Shown piece after piece: positions 33,418 to 42,363 of a DNA stretch of 64,000 nt. Position 1 is the stretch's first letter; the number at the start of each line of letters is the position of its first letter. Source of the DNA: Pseudonocardia terrae (GTDB taxonomy: Bacteria > Actinomycetota > Actinomycetes > Mycobacteriales > Pseudonocardiaceae); NCBI RefSeq assembly GCF_021343995.1, contig NZ_JAJTTE010000006.1:124001-188000 (forward strand), given 5' to 3'. The notes under the pieces were generated by a model. That model saw only the letters and a program-made list of their open reading frames with translations. It had not been told where the DNA came from and ran no database searches. Both the position numbers and the translations under genes were made by a program.

Positions 33418-34554
33418 ATGGTGATCGCCGTGGCCACGGGGGGTGAACCATCCGCCGGAAGGGATGACCGCGGCCCGCTCACCTGGTCTGCTCGGCACGT
33501 GCCGGTTCTGCGCGACGTCCACCCGTGGGGCGCCGTGCGGGCCGCCCTGCCCCGCGAGGGCCCGTCGATCGTGCGGATCGTGGTCGCCGCCGCGGTCAGC
33601 TGGGAGGTCTGCGTGTGGCTCGGCGCGACGCAGCCCCCGGTCTACGCGGTGATCGTCCCGCTGGTGGCCATCCGGGACGCGCCGGGCTCCGCCCTCAACG
33701 TGTCGCTGGCGCGGCTGGTGGGCGTGGTGGCCGGGCTCGCCCTCGGTATCGGGGTGCTGGCCTGGCTGCGGCCCTCCGCACTCACGGTGGCACTGGTACT
33801 CGCCGTGGCCCTGGTCATCGGGATGGTGCTGCGCATCGGCGATGCGCTGAACACCCAGGTCGCGGTCTCCGCGCTGCTCGTCTTCGCCAACGCCGATCCC
33901 GCGTCGTACGCCGTGGCGCGGCTGTGGGAGACGGCGGTCGGGGCCGCGGTGACCGTCGTCCTCGCGCCGCTGCTACTGCCGACGAACCCGGCGCGCTCCT
34001 TCGTCGCCGCGCTCCACGAGGTGGCCGACGGCGCGGCCGCGGACCTGCTCCTGGCCGCGGATCTGCCGACCGATCCGGCGGACCCGGCGCGCGACGAGCT
34101 GGCGGCCCGCCTGACCGCCCGGACCCACCGGAGCGACGACGCCGCCCGCAGGCTCCCCGACCAGCTCGCCACCGCCCGGCGCGCGGTCCGCCTGCACCCG
34201 CTCTGGCGCCGGCGCCACACCGCCGAGCTGGCCGCGCTGGTGGAGCCGGCCGCCGCCGCAGCGGAGGTCACCGTGCTGGTGCGGGTCCACGTCGCCGACG
34301 TCGTCGAGCTCGGCCGGCGCCCGGACACCTGCGAGTGGTGGGCCGCCTCGGCCCCGCGGACCCGGGCCGTCGTGACGCCGCTCGCCGCCGCGGTCGCAGC
34401 CGGGTTGCGAGGAACCCCCGACCGCGATGCGCTCACGCAGGCCGCGACGGCCGTGGCGGCGCACTCGGCGGCGGACCACTCAGCGTTGGGCGGCCTCGTC
34501 CGGCGCCCGCTGCGCCGCATCGTCAGGCTGCTCACCGAACTAGCCGGAAAGTGA
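33418..34554 (+). CDS. FUSC family membrane protein (short form)
   Basis: A 378-residue membrane protein. The N-terminal half has about six helices (SIVRIVVAAAVSWEVCVWLG, YAVIVPLVAIRDAPGSALNVSLARLVGVVAGLALGIGVLAWL and others), the FUSC/aromatic-acid-exporter pattern; the C-terminal half is soluble and helical. It is about half the length of the FUSC protein near 9 kb, with one membrane block. The substrate is unknown. Confidence 0.8.
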   Translation: MVIAVATGGEPSAGRDDRGPLTWSARHVPVLRDVHPWGAVRAALPREGPSIVRIVVAAAVSWEVCVWLGATQPPVYAVIVPLVAIRDAPGSALNVSLARLVGVVAGLALGIGVLAWLRPSALTVALVLAVALVIGMVLRIGDALNTQVAVSALLVFANADPASYAVARLWETAVGAAVTVVLAPLLLPTNPARSFVAALHEVADGAAADLLLAADLPTDPADPARDELAARLTARTHRSDDAARRLPDQLATARRAVRLHPLWRRRHTAELAALVEPAAAAAEVTVLVRVHVADVVELGRRPDTCEWWAASAPRTRAVVTPLAAAVAAGLRGTPDRDALTQAATAVAAHSAADHSALGGLVRRPLRRIVRLLTELAGK

Positions 34555-34725
34555 CGGCCGGAGGGTGAGGGGCCTGGGCTGATCGAGCCGGGCGCTGCGG
34601 GATGACGCCGGCACCCTCCGGCGCCATCCCGCCGACCCCCTCCTGCCCCCCACCTGTGGTCTACATCACCGGGCGGGGTGGTTCAAGGCAAGGCCCGGTT
34701 GCGCCTTCGCGGCAGCCGAGCCGGG

Positions 34726-35055
34726 TCACCGGCGGCGGCAGACGATCCGGAGGAAGGCCAGCACCATGCAGAGGAACGCGGCCCCCACCCCGAGCGCCAG
34801 CACCGGACCGCCCACGAACCCGGCCTCGGCGGTCAGGCCGCAGAGGATCAGCAGGCCGACCACCGCCGCCACCCGGTCCGCCCGGTGCATCGCGGCCTCG
34901 CGGACGAGGTCCGGGTTCCGAACGGGCTCGGGGCTCCTGACGGGCTCGGGGCTCTGGGCGGGGCCGGCGCCTCCCGTCAGGCTCTCCTCGAGGCGGGCGA
35001 GAATCCGCCGCTCGCCCGAGGTCAGCGGGCGGACGCCCCGGTCGTCGAGGGTCAT
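34726..35055 (-). CDS. DUF3040 family membrane protein
   Basis: A 109-residue protein. The DUF3040 start MTLDDRGVRPLTSGERRILARLEESL is followed by a Pro/Glu/Arg repeat linker (SPEPVRSPEPVRNPD) and two membrane helices (AAVVGLLILCGLTAEAGF, LALGVGAAFLCMVLAFL). Function unknown. It lies downstream of cytochrome oxidase subunit I on the same strand, 140 bp away. Confidence 0.88.
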   Translation of the reverse strand: MTLDDRGVRPLTSGERRILARLEESLTGGAGPAQSPEPVRSPEPVRNPDLVREAAMHRADRVAAVVGLLILCGLTAEAGFVGGPVLALGVGAAFLCMVLAFLRIVCRRR

Positions 35056-35129
35056 CGTCGCCTCCCCGACACTGTGAGTGCGTCGGCTCCGGGGTATCGG
35101 GGCCGCCGTCCTGGTCGTCTGTCTCGTGC

Positions 35130-35161
35130 TGGTCCCCGGTCGTCCTGGTCCCCGGTCGTCC
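35130..35161. repeat. Perfect tandem 16-bp repeat
   Basis: TGGTCCCCGGTCGTCC occurs twice head to tail in the gap between ctaD and the DUF3040 gene, with degenerate GGTCG copies after it. No function suggested. Confidence 0.85.
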
Positions 35162-35195
35162 CGGTCGGTCGCCCTGGTCGGGTCGATCGGGGTGG

Positions 35196-36950
35196 TCAGC
35201 GCGAGCGCGGGTCCTCGTTCGGCTGCTGCTCGCGCCCCACCCGCTGCGCGGCGTGCTCGGAGGGTGCCGCGTGTCCCCCGCTGTGCGCCTCTTCCCGCAT
35301 CCGCTCCACCAGGTGCGGGTAGTGGAGCTCGAACGCCGGGCGCTCGGAGCGGATGCGCGGCAATTCGGTGAAGTTGTGTCGCGGCGGCGGGCAGGATGTG
35401 GCCCACTCCAGCGAGTTGCCGTGCCCCCACGGGTCGTCGACGGTGACCACGCGCCCGTAGCGGTAGCTGTGGAAGACGTTCCAGATGAAGGGCAACACCG
35501 AGAACCCCAGCACGAACGCGCCGATCGACGAGATCATGTTGAGCGTGGTGAAGCCGTCGGTGGGCAGATAGTCGACGTAGCGCCGGGGCATGCCCTCGTT
35601 GCCGAGCCAGTGCTGCACCAGGAACGTGGTGTGGAAGCCGATGAAGGTCAGCCAGAAATGGAACTTGCCCATCGTCTCGTCGAGCATCCGGCCGGTCATC
35701 TTCGGGAACCAGAAGTAGATCCCGCCGTAGGTCGCGAACACGATCGTCCCGAACAGGACGTAGTGGAAGTGCGCCACCACGAAGTAGGTGTCCGAGACCA
35801 TGAAGTCGATCGGTGGCGACGCGAGCAGCACGCCCGTCAGGCCGCCGAAGAGGAAGGTCACGAGGAAGCCGAGCGCGAACAGCATCGGCGTCTCGAAGGT
35901 GAGCTTGCCCCGCCACATCGTGCCGATCCAGTTGACGAACTTGATGCCCGTCGGGATCGCGATGAGGAAGGTCGTGAAGGAGAAGAAGGCCAGCAGCACG
36001 GCGCCCGTGGCGTACATGTGGTGCGCCCACACCGCCGCCGAGAGGAAGCCGATGGCGATCGTGGCGAACACCAGCGTCTTGTACCCGAAGAGCGGCTTGC
36101 GGCTGAACACCGGGAAGATCTCCGTGACGATCCCGAAGAACGGCAGCGCCACGATGTAGACCTCGGGATGGCCGAAGAACCAGAACAGGTGCTGCCAGAG
36201 GATCGCCCCGCCGTTGGCCGGGTCGAACACGTGCGCGTCGAGGTGCCGGTCCATCAGCAGCCCGAACAACGCCGACGTGAGGATGGGGAAGGCGATCAGG
36301 ACCAGCAACGCCGTCACGAAGATGTTCCACGTGAAGATCGGCATCCGGAACATGGTCATCCCGGGCGCGCGCAGGCAGATGATCGTCGTGATGAAGTTGA
36401 CGCCGCCGAGGATCGTCCCGAGCCCCGCCACGATCAGGCCCGCGATCCACAGGTCGCCACCGGCACCGGGCGAGTGGATCGCGTCGGACAGCGGGGTGTA
36501 GGCGAACCAGCCGAAGTCCGCGGCGCCGCCCGGGGTGAGGAACCCGGACAGCACGATCAGCCCGCCGAACAGGAACAGCCAGTAGGAGAAGGCGTTCAGC
36601 CGCGGGAACGCGACGTCGGGCGCGCCGATCTGCAGCGGGACGATGTAGTTCGCGAAACCGAAGAGGATCGGCGTCGCGTAGAGCAGCAGCATGATCGTGC
36701 CGTGCATGGTGAACAGCTGGTTGTACTGCTCGCTCGACAGGAACTGCTGCCCGGGCCGGGCCAGCTCCGCACGGATCAGCAGCGCCATCGCGCCACCGGC
36801 CATGAAGAAGGCGAACGAGGTGACCATGTACAGGATCGCGATGTCCTTGGGGTCCGTCGTCTTGATCATCTTGAGGACGGTCGACCCCTTGCCCGTGCGG
36901 CGCGCGGGATAGGGCCGGGTCTCGATCGGACGCGGCGCAACTGCGGTCAT
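35196..36950 (-). CDS. ctaD: Cytochrome c oxidase subunit I (aa3 type)
   Basis: Catalytic heme-copper subunit of 584 aa in the cytoplasmic membrane. About 12 helices. Heme a ligand in [15 protein letters not shown], Cu-B and cross-linked Tyr region [22 protein letters not shown], and the heme ligands [11 protein letters not shown] are all present; K-pathway residues [10 protein letters not shown] are also seen. A His/Glu-rich C-terminal tail is usual for actinobacterial CtaD. No other oxidase subunit is linked, so it may be an extra copy. Confidence 0.97.
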   Translation of the reverse strand: MTAVAPRPIETRPYPARRTGKGSTVLKMIKTTDPKDIAILYMVTSFAFFMAGGAMALLIRAELARPGQQFLSSEQYNQLFTMHGTIMLLLYATPILFGFANYIVPLQIGAPDVAFPRLNAFSYWLFLFGGLIVLSGFLTPGGAADFGWFAYTPLSDAIHSPGAGGDLWIAGLIVAGLGTILGGVNFITTIICLRAPGMTMFRMPIFTWNIFVTALLVLIAFPILTSALFGLLMDRHLDAHVFDPANGGAILWQHLFWFFGHPEVYIVALPFFGIVTEIFPVFSRKPLFGYKTLVFATIAIGFLSAAVWAHHMYATGAVLLAFFSFTTFLIAIPTGIKFVNWIGTMWRGKLTFETPMLFALGFLVTFLFGGLTGVLLASPPIDFMVSDTYFVVAHFHYVLFGTIVFATYGGIYFWFPKMTGRMLDETMGKFHFWLTFIGFHTTFLVQHWLGNEGMPRRYVDYLPTDGFTTLNMISSIGAFVLGFSVLPFIWNVFHSYRYGRVVTVDDPWGHGNSLEWATSCPPPRHNFTELPRIRSERPAFELHYPHLVERMREEAHSGGHAAPSEHAAQRVGREQQPNEDPRSR

Positions 36951-37067
36951 CGATCCCCCTCGGCGGCGGGGCCGGTTCGGTGGAGGTCAACGTACTGCTG
37001 GCCGGACCTGCCGGGATAGGGCCGATCGGCGAGCGACCCGCTGAAATCCCCTCCGTAAGGAGATCGA

Positions 37068-37163
37068 ATGATTACCTTGTTGCGGTTGACAGAGGTCGAC
37101 ACTCCCACACTGGACGCCTGGGCCGGCGGCGACGCCGCCTTCCGTTCACTGATCGACGCATGA
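37068..37163 (+). CDS. Short ORF with strong ribosome site, 31 aa
   Basis: ATG preceded by AAGGAG at five bases, the best Shine-Dalgarno in the area. It reads MITLLRLTEVDTPTLDAWAGG to a TGA after 31 codons. The ribosome site can pair with CTCC four bases upstream, which may hide it. No family recognised; it may be a leader peptide or the front of a truncated gene. Confidence 0.35.
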   Translation: MITLLRLTEVDTPTLDAWAGGDAAFRSLIDA

Positions 37164-37211
37164 GCCTCGCCGCCGACGACGCCGGCCTCACCGCGGAGTC
37201 CGGCTCGGCGG

Positions 37212-38384
37212 TCACAGCTCGGCGCGGCGGCGTTCGAGGAAGCGGCGTTCCCGGTCGGTGGTCGTCAGCTCGATGGCCCGGTCGTACGCGGCCCGGGCCG
37301 CGCCGTGGTCGCCGAGCCTGCGCAGCAGCTCGGCGCGGGTGGAGTGCAGATAGCGGTAGTTCCCGAGATCCAGGCCGTCGACGATCGCGAGCCCGGCGGC
37401 CGGCCCCTCGGTCTCGGCCACGGCGACGGCCCGGTTCAAGGCGACCACGGCCGACCCGGTCGCGTCGAGCAGGGTGTCGTAGAGGCGGCGGACCTCGCCC
37501 CAGTCGATCGGGTCCGCGGTCTGCAGCTCCGCGATCGCGGCCTGCAGCGCGTACGGCCCGCGGGCGCCCCGGGCCAGCGCCTGGTCGAGCAGGTCGCGGC
37601 CGGCCGCGATCTGGCCGGTGTCCCACAGGGCGCGGTCCTGCTCAGCCAGCGGCACGATCACCTGGTCGCGGATCCGGGCCGCGCGCCGTGAGTCGTGCAG
37701 CAGCATCAGGGCGCGGAGCGCGGTGACCTGCGGCTGCGCCGGCAACAGCTCGTCGAGGAGACCGGCGAGCCGGATCGCCTCGGCGGCGAGATCCGTCCGA
37801 CCGTCGCCCCAGCCCTGGTTGAAGATCAGGTAGAGGACGGCGAGGACGGTGTCGAGCCGTTCCGGCAACACCGCCTCGTCCGGCACGCGGAACGGGATGC
37901 CCGCGTCGCGGACCTTGGAGCGGGCGCGGGTGAGCCGGCGTTTCATGGTCTCCTCGGTGACCAGGAACGCCCGCGCGATCTCCGCGGTGTCCAGCCCGCC
38001 GACCGCGCGCAGGGTCAGCGCCACCCGCGCCTCCGGCGCCAGCGCCGGATGGCAGCACAGGAACACCAGCTCCAGGCGCTCGTCGTCGACCAGCGTCGGC
38101 TCGTCCACGGCCGCCTCCTCCTCGAGGACCTGGTCCGGCGGATCGAGCGTCCGCAGCTTCTCGGTGTGCCGCTGCTCGCGGCGCAGCATGTCGACGGCCC
38201 GGTTGCGGGCCGTGGTGACCAGCCACGCGCGCGGCACGTCCGGCACCCCGTCGACGGGCCAGCGCCGGGCCGCGATCGCGAACGCCTCCTGCGCCGCGTC
38301 CTCGGCGACGTGCAGGTCCCCGCAGAAGCCGACGAGCGTGGCGACGATCCGCGACCACTCCGCGCGGAAGATCTCTTCGATCAC
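37212..38384 (-). CDS. ECF42-type RNA polymerase sigma factor with TPR extension
   Basis: A 390-residue extracytoplasmic-function sigma factor. Region 2 (DLHVAEDAAQEAFAIAARRWP...PRAWLVTTARNRAVDMLRRE) and region 4 (LTLRAVGGLDTAEIARAFLVTEETMKRRLTRAR) are followed by a long helical extension with TPR-like repeats. ECF42 factors are typically encoded beside DGPF/YCII proteins (family knowledge), and here the GTG overlaps the stop of one. No anti-sigma gene is linked; the extension is thought to take that role. Confidence 0.93.
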   Translation of the reverse strand: MIEEIFRAEWSRIVATLVGFCGDLHVAEDAAQEAFAIAARRWPVDGVPDVPRAWLVTTARNRAVDMLRREQRHTEKLRTLDPPDQVLEEEAAVDEPTLVDDERLELVFLCCHPALAPEARVALTLRAVGGLDTAEIARAFLVTEETMKRRLTRARSKVRDAGIPFRVPDEAVLPERLDTVLAVLYLIFNQGWGDGRTDLAAEAIRLAGLLDELLPAQPQVTALRALMLLHDSRRAARIRDQVIVPLAEQDRALWDTGQIAAGRDLLDQALARGARGPYALQAAIAELQTADPIDWGEVRRLYDTLLDATGSAVVALNRAVAVAETEGPAAGLAIVDGLDLGNYRYLHSTRAELLRRLGDHGAARAAYDRAIELTTTDRERRFLERRRAEL

Positions 38385-38716
38385 CGGGCCGGCTCGGCCA
38401 GCGGCCGGACCTCGACCGATCCGCCGAGGCGGACGGCCGGGACCCGCCCGGCCAGCTCGAGCGCCGAGTCGAGATCGGGTGCCTCGACGAGGAAGAACCC
38501 GCCGAACACTTCCTTGGTGTCGGCGAACGGGCCGTCGGTGAGCAGGCCCCCGGCGCGCACGGTGGTCGCCGTCGAGACGGGCTGTAGCCGTTCCCCGGAC
38601 AGCACCCGCTCGTCGTCGCGCAACGCGGTGTACTCGGCGGTGATCGCCGTCCGCTGCGCGTCGTCGAACCCGTCGTACGCGCCGGGCAGTTCGTGGATCA
38701 GGAGTGCGTAGCGCAC
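38381..38716 (-). CDS. YCII/DGPF family protein
   Basis: A 111-residue ferredoxin-like-fold protein. It starts VRYALLIHELPGAYDG and carries the signature LLTDGPFADTKEVFGGFFLVEAPDLDSALELA. It overlaps the DHFR-like gene upstream and the ECF42 gene downstream, the conserved context of this family. It may be a partner or target of the sigma factor. Biochemistry unknown. Confidence 0.92.
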   Translation of the reverse strand: MRYALLIHELPGAYDGFDDAQRTAITAEYTALRDDERVLSGERLQPVSTATTVRAGGLLTDGPFADTKEVFGGFFLVEAPDLDSALELAGRVPAVRLGGSVEVRPLAEPAR

Positions 38717-39279
38717 CGGGTCCCCCTCCGCTGGTAGACCTGACGCAGCACACCAGATCCGGCGTCCTCGCTGGAGACGAGGTCCAGGTCGAGGTGCGCG
38801 CCGTCGAACAGCCGCCGACCCTTGCCCACCACGGTGGGAAAGACCAGCAGCCGGAACTCGTCGACGAGGTCGTGCGCGATCAGCTGCTCGACGATGCTCG
38901 CGCTGCCGGTGACGACGACGTCCTGGCGGCGGACCCGGTCGCGGACCGTCGCGGACAGATCGCCGTCGAGCAGGGTCGAGTTCGCCCAACGGCCGACGTC
39001 GGTCAGGGTGGTCGAGACCACGAGCTTCTCCATGGCGTTGAGGCGCCGGGAGAACTCGTCGTCCCGGGTCGGGAAGATCCGCGCGAACAACTCCCAGGTG
39101 GTGCGCCCGAGCAGCTTGACCCCCGTGTCGAGCACCGCGCCCAGATGGAACTTGTCACCGGAGACGGGGCCGGGTCCGTACCGGAACGCCCAGCCGCCGT
39201 GCGGGGTGCCGCCCGAGCCGTCCGGGTCCTCGACGATGCCGTCGAGCGTGACGAACTGGGCGACGATGACCTTGTGCAT
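38698..39279 (-). CDS. Dihydrofolate reductase-fold protein (RibD C-terminal type)
   Basis: A 193-residue NADPH-binding protein of the RibD-C/DHFR-like superfamily: MHKVIVAQFVTLDGIVEDPDG, LLGRTTWELFARIFP, VVSTTL and DVVVTGSASIVEQLIAHDLVDEFRLLVFPTVVGKGRRLFD. First gene of the operon with DGPF and ECF42. GGAGACATC lies before the ATG. Probably a reductase of unknown substrate rather than true DHFR. Confidence 0.9.
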   Translation of the reverse strand: MHKVIVAQFVTLDGIVEDPDGSGGTPHGGWAFRYGPGPVSGDKFHLGAVLDTGVKLLGRTTWELFARIFPTRDDEFSRRLNAMEKLVVSTTLTDVGRWANSTLLDGDLSATVRDRVRRQDVVVTGSASIVEQLIAHDLVDEFRLLVFPTVVGKGRRLFDGAHLDLDLVSSEDAGSGVLRQVYQRRGTRCATHS

Positions 39280-39539
39280 GATGTCTCCTCGGTGGGTCGG
39301 TCACCAGGGAGACGAGCGCCGTCTCGCGAGGGGACAGCCCACTAAAGTGATCTGCATCACACTCGCCTCGTGGCCTTCGCGCCGTCCCGGCCCGACTACC
39401 GCGTCTCCGACCACCGCCGGCGAGGTGATCCGGACCGTCCCCGCGCCTTCTCCGGGGAACGAGTCATTGCCGCGCGAGCCCGGACTCGCGACGCCGGGCT
39501 GACGCGTCTCGCCATAGTCCTGCCGGCTCCGACCCGGGA

Positions 39540-40020
39540 CCGAGACCTTTACGTCCTCCAGGCGAAGAGAACGCCAGGCGGCCTGGCGGATCCGCGCGCT
39601 GCAGGCCGAGGCCGACGAGCACGCGATCCGGCGATCGTGCGCATGTTGCGACCGGACCCGCTCGCAGCTGCCGGGGTCGAGCCCATCGTGGCCACGGTCG
39701 CGCTCGCGGCGTGCTCGCATGCCAGGCGCTGTCGTGCCGACGCCGCCGGGTACACCATGCTCGCCGGCACCACCCCGATCCCAGCCTCCGAGCGCTAGGC
39801 CGTGCCCTACCGGCGTGACCGCGACGGGGATCGCCGGCTTCCGCACCGTGGGTCGTCCCGGCTGCGCTACGACCCGGCCACCCGCGGCAATGCCGGCCGC
39901 CGCGGCGCCGGGGGCAAGACCGACCGCGAGATCAGACGCTGCCTCAGCGCTACATCGCCCGACAGCTCTACCAGCAGCTCGAAACTCCCCCATCGGGCTT
40001 GCCTGTCATAGGACCGTCGA
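39540..40020 (+). pseudogene. IS110 family transposase remnant
   Basis: Pieces in different frames add up to the C-terminal part of an IS110 transposase: RIRALQAEADEH, IVRMLRPDPLAAAGVEPIVATVALAACSHARRC, GYTMLAGTTPIPAS, YRRDRDGDRRL, LRYDPATR, GGKTDREIRRCL and YIARQLYQQLETPPSGLP. Several frameshifts and a stop make it dead. The N-terminal RuvC-like domain is not recognisable. It lies directly upstream of the HNH gene. The bases between 39280 and 39540 show nothing firm. Confidence 0.75.
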
Positions 40021-40032
40021 TGTTCACTCGCC

Positions 40033-40061
40033 TTGATCTTCGCAGCTCACAACGCTATAAT
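40033..40061 (+). promoter_or_regulatory. Sigma-70-type promoter of the HNH gene
   Basis: TTGATC, 17 bases, then TATAAT, an almost perfect housekeeping promoter and rare in this GC-rich window. The expected start site falls at or next to the ATG, so the mRNA is probably leaderless. Confidence 0.75.
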
Positions 40062-40076
40062 CGAACACATGTTCGC
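40061..40076. promoter_or_regulatory. LexA SOS box
   Basis: TCGAACACATGTTCGC matches the actinobacterial SOS box TCGAAC-N4-GTTCGA in all but the last base. It overlaps the -10 element and start codon of the HNH gene. Related 13E12-repeat genes in mycobacteria are known LexA targets. Confidence 0.8.
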
Positions 40077-42150
40077 ACCTGGCGTCGAGATCCCCGAGGG
40101 CCACGTCCCGGCCTTCGTTCGGGCCTGGGCGCAGGAGGCACCCGGCGTACTCACCCCCAATCCCGCACTGCTGTGGGGCGCCTATACCGACCCCGATCCG
40201 GTCACCGAGCTCGCCGACACCGAACCCTCCGGCGACCTGGCCTGCGAGATCGACAACCTCTGCGCCGCCCTGCGCAGAACCCGCGAGACCACCGGGACCC
40301 TGTCCGCGTCGCGAGCCGTCGTCGACGACGCCGAGCTCGTCGACGCCCTCGTCGGGGCCGAGCACCTGCTGCGCTGGGCCGGGGCGCTGCGCACCGAGCT
40401 GGTCGCCGAACTCGACCGCCGCCGCCCCGGCGACGAACCCACCTACGTCTCCGGCGACGCGCCGCACGTGGGCTCGCGCTGGGCTCCCGACGAGCTCGGC
40501 CTCGCGTTGGGAGCCACCCGGCTGACCGCGAAGACCCTCCTCGCCCGCGCCGAACGGCTCACCCGGCTCTTCCCCACCACCCTGGCCGCGTGGCGGGAAG
40601 GGCGGCTCGACGAAGCCCGCGTCCTCGACCTGCTCGACATCACGGCCGTCCTGCCCGACGACCTGTCGGTCGTGGTCGAGGCCCGCGCGCTGGAACGCGC
40701 CGACGGAAAGACCCGACCGCAATGGCGCGCCGCGCTTCGGCGGATCATCGCCCGGCTCGACCCCGACGGCGAACACCGCCGCCACACCGCCGCACGGGCC
40801 ACCCGCGAAGTCGGCTACCGCGCCCTGCCCGACGGCATGGGCTCGATCTGGGCCCGACTGTCGGCCACCGACACCGAGGCCGTCTGGCAAACCCTCTGCC
40901 GACTCGCCAAGACGCTGGGCCCCGATGACCCCCGCACCATGGATCAACGCCGCGCCGACCTGTTGGTCGACCTCTGCACCGGCCGCCTCACCCTCACCGA
41001 CACCGAACACGTCAGCGGGCAGGTCACCGCCGTACTGGCACACCTCCGCGACTCCTGGAACGCCGACACCCGGAACCCCAGCGGCGGCAGCGCGGGCAGT
41101 AACGGCAGCGACGAGATCACTGCGCACAGCACAACCGAAGCGCGATCGAACAGCGCCGCCGATGGCGCGACGAGCCGCATCGATCGCTGCGGCACCGCCG
41201 ACTCTGCGCGGGGCAGCATCGTCGACGCCGCCGCTTCGGCCACGAACACGGCAAGCGGGTCCGATGCCGAGAGCACTACGGAAGCCGATGGCAGCGCGAC
41301 CGAGAGCCCTCCCTCCGAGCGGCGACCGACAGGGAGGGGCGGTAATCCGCTCGGGGAGGCAGCGCTCGCGTGGAACGAGGCCCGACTCGCGGCCGCGGTC
41401 GAAGCAGTGCTCGCCCGGCGTCCCGATCCTCGTTCGGTCGGTGCGGGAAAGCCGTTGATCCAGGTCGTGGTCGGCTACGACACCCTCACCGGGACCTCCG
41501 ACGCGCCCGCCGAACTCGTCGGCTACGGCCCCATCCCCGCCGGGCTCGCCCGCGAGGCCGCTGCCGACGGCGTCTGGAAACGCCTCGTCGCCGACCCGCT
41601 GTCCGGCGCCCTCCTCGACCACGGACGCACCACCTACCGCCCGCCCGCCGCCCTGCGCGACTTCGTCACCGCCCGCGACCAGACCTGCCGCTTCCCCACC
41701 TGCAACCGCCGCGCCATCGACGGCGATCTCGATCATCACCAGCGTGCGGCCGACTGTGGGACTACGTGCGAGCAGAACCTGCACGGGCTGTGCCGGCACC
41801 ACCACACCCTCAAGGAGCACGAGGACTGGCAGGTCCTCGCTCATCCGGACGGCGCCCTGACCTGGATCACCCCGACCGGACACCGCTACACCAGCCGGCC
41901 CTACGACTACCGGCCCTTCACCGGCACCGCGGCCAGGGCCGACAGCGCGGACACCGACGCGACCGTGCCCGACCCGACAGCTCCCGACCCGGAGGCGGCG
42001 GCCGAGTTCGCCGCCCGAGCCCGGCAGGACGCCGAGGCCGAGGGCGGCGCCGACGACAACGGACCCGTGACCCCGCGAGGCGTCTGGACCCTCGCGAGCG
42101 TGCGCGGCGAGATCATCCCCGCCGACCTCGACGACGAGCCACCGTTCTGA
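40069..42150 (+). CDS. DUF222 / 13E12-type HNH endonuclease domain protein
   Basis: A 693-residue protein. The N-terminal DUF222 helical region (LRWAGALRTELVAELDRRRPGDEP, LGATRLTAKTLLARAERL, WREGRLDEARVLDLL) is followed by a low-complexity Ser/Asn/Thr linker around residues 335-420 and a C-terminal HNH motif: CRFPTCNRRAIDGDLDHHQ, ENLHGLCRHHHTLKEH. Two CxxxC-type cysteines and the His cluster would bind zinc. Family members resemble REP13E12 elements and may be mobile. The promoter is SOS-controlled. The ATG sits at the likely transcription start. Confidence 0.9.
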   Translation: MFAPGVEIPEGHVPAFVRAWAQEAPGVLTPNPALLWGAYTDPDPVTELADTEPSGDLACEIDNLCAALRRTRETTGTLSASRAVVDDAELVDALVGAEHLLRWAGALRTELVAELDRRRPGDEPTYVSGDAPHVGSRWAPDELGLALGATRLTAKTLLARAERLTRLFPTTLAAWREGRLDEARVLDLLDITAVLPDDLSVVVEARALERADGKTRPQWRAALRRIIARLDPDGEHRRHTAARATREVGYRALPDGMGSIWARLSATDTEAVWQTLCRLAKTLGPDDPRTMDQRRADLLVDLCTGRLTLTDTEHVSGQVTAVLAHLRDSWNADTRNPSGGSAGSNGSDEITAHSTTEARSNSAADGATSRIDRCGTADSARGSIVDAAASATNTASGSDAESTTEADGSATESPPSERRPTGRGGNPLGEAALAWNEARLAAAVEAVLARRPDPRSVGAGKPLIQVVVGYDTLTGTSDAPAELVGYGPIPAGLAREAAADGVWKRLVADPLSGALLDHGRTTYRPPAALRDFVTARDQTCRFPTCNRRAIDGDLDHHQRAADCGTTCEQNLHGLCRHHHTLKEHEDWQVLAHPDGALTWITPTGHRYTSRPYDYRPFTGTAARADSADTDATVPDPTAPDPEAAAEFAARARQDAEAEGGADDNGPVTPRGVWTLASVRGEIIPADLDDEPPF

Positions 42151-42295
42151 GTCGACCCGCGGCCTCGCCCGTCACCGTCGACCATCACTCGGGCGAAGGT
42201 CGATCTCGCGACCTGGGAAGCGACCGCAATCCCGACGTCCGGGCGCCACTCGGCACGAACACGACGCGGCATCGGAAGCTGGACAAACCTTGCCG

Positions 42296-42305
42296 AACGT
42301 ACGTT
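42296..42305. promoter_or_regulatory. Small palindrome upstream of MFS gene
   Basis: AACGTACGTT is a 10-bp palindrome about 60 bp before the MFS start and resembles TetR-type half-site spacing. The regulator is unknown. Confidence 0.35.
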
Positions 42306-42363
42306 AAGGTCACGCGGTCAACTGTGCCCCATGTCACCTCGACGACGACGTCAGGAGACCCCC

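Noticed and set aside
40925..41458. Separate gene in the middle of the HNH frame
   Set aside because: The Ser/Asn/Thr-rich stretch is a linker between DUF222 and HNH domains in one continuous frame.
40024..41883. Long open frame (over 600 codons) antisense to the HNH gene
   Set aside because: Gly/Val/Glu-rich translation without family motifs, no ribosome site; it is the usual GC-driven shadow of the DUF222 gene.
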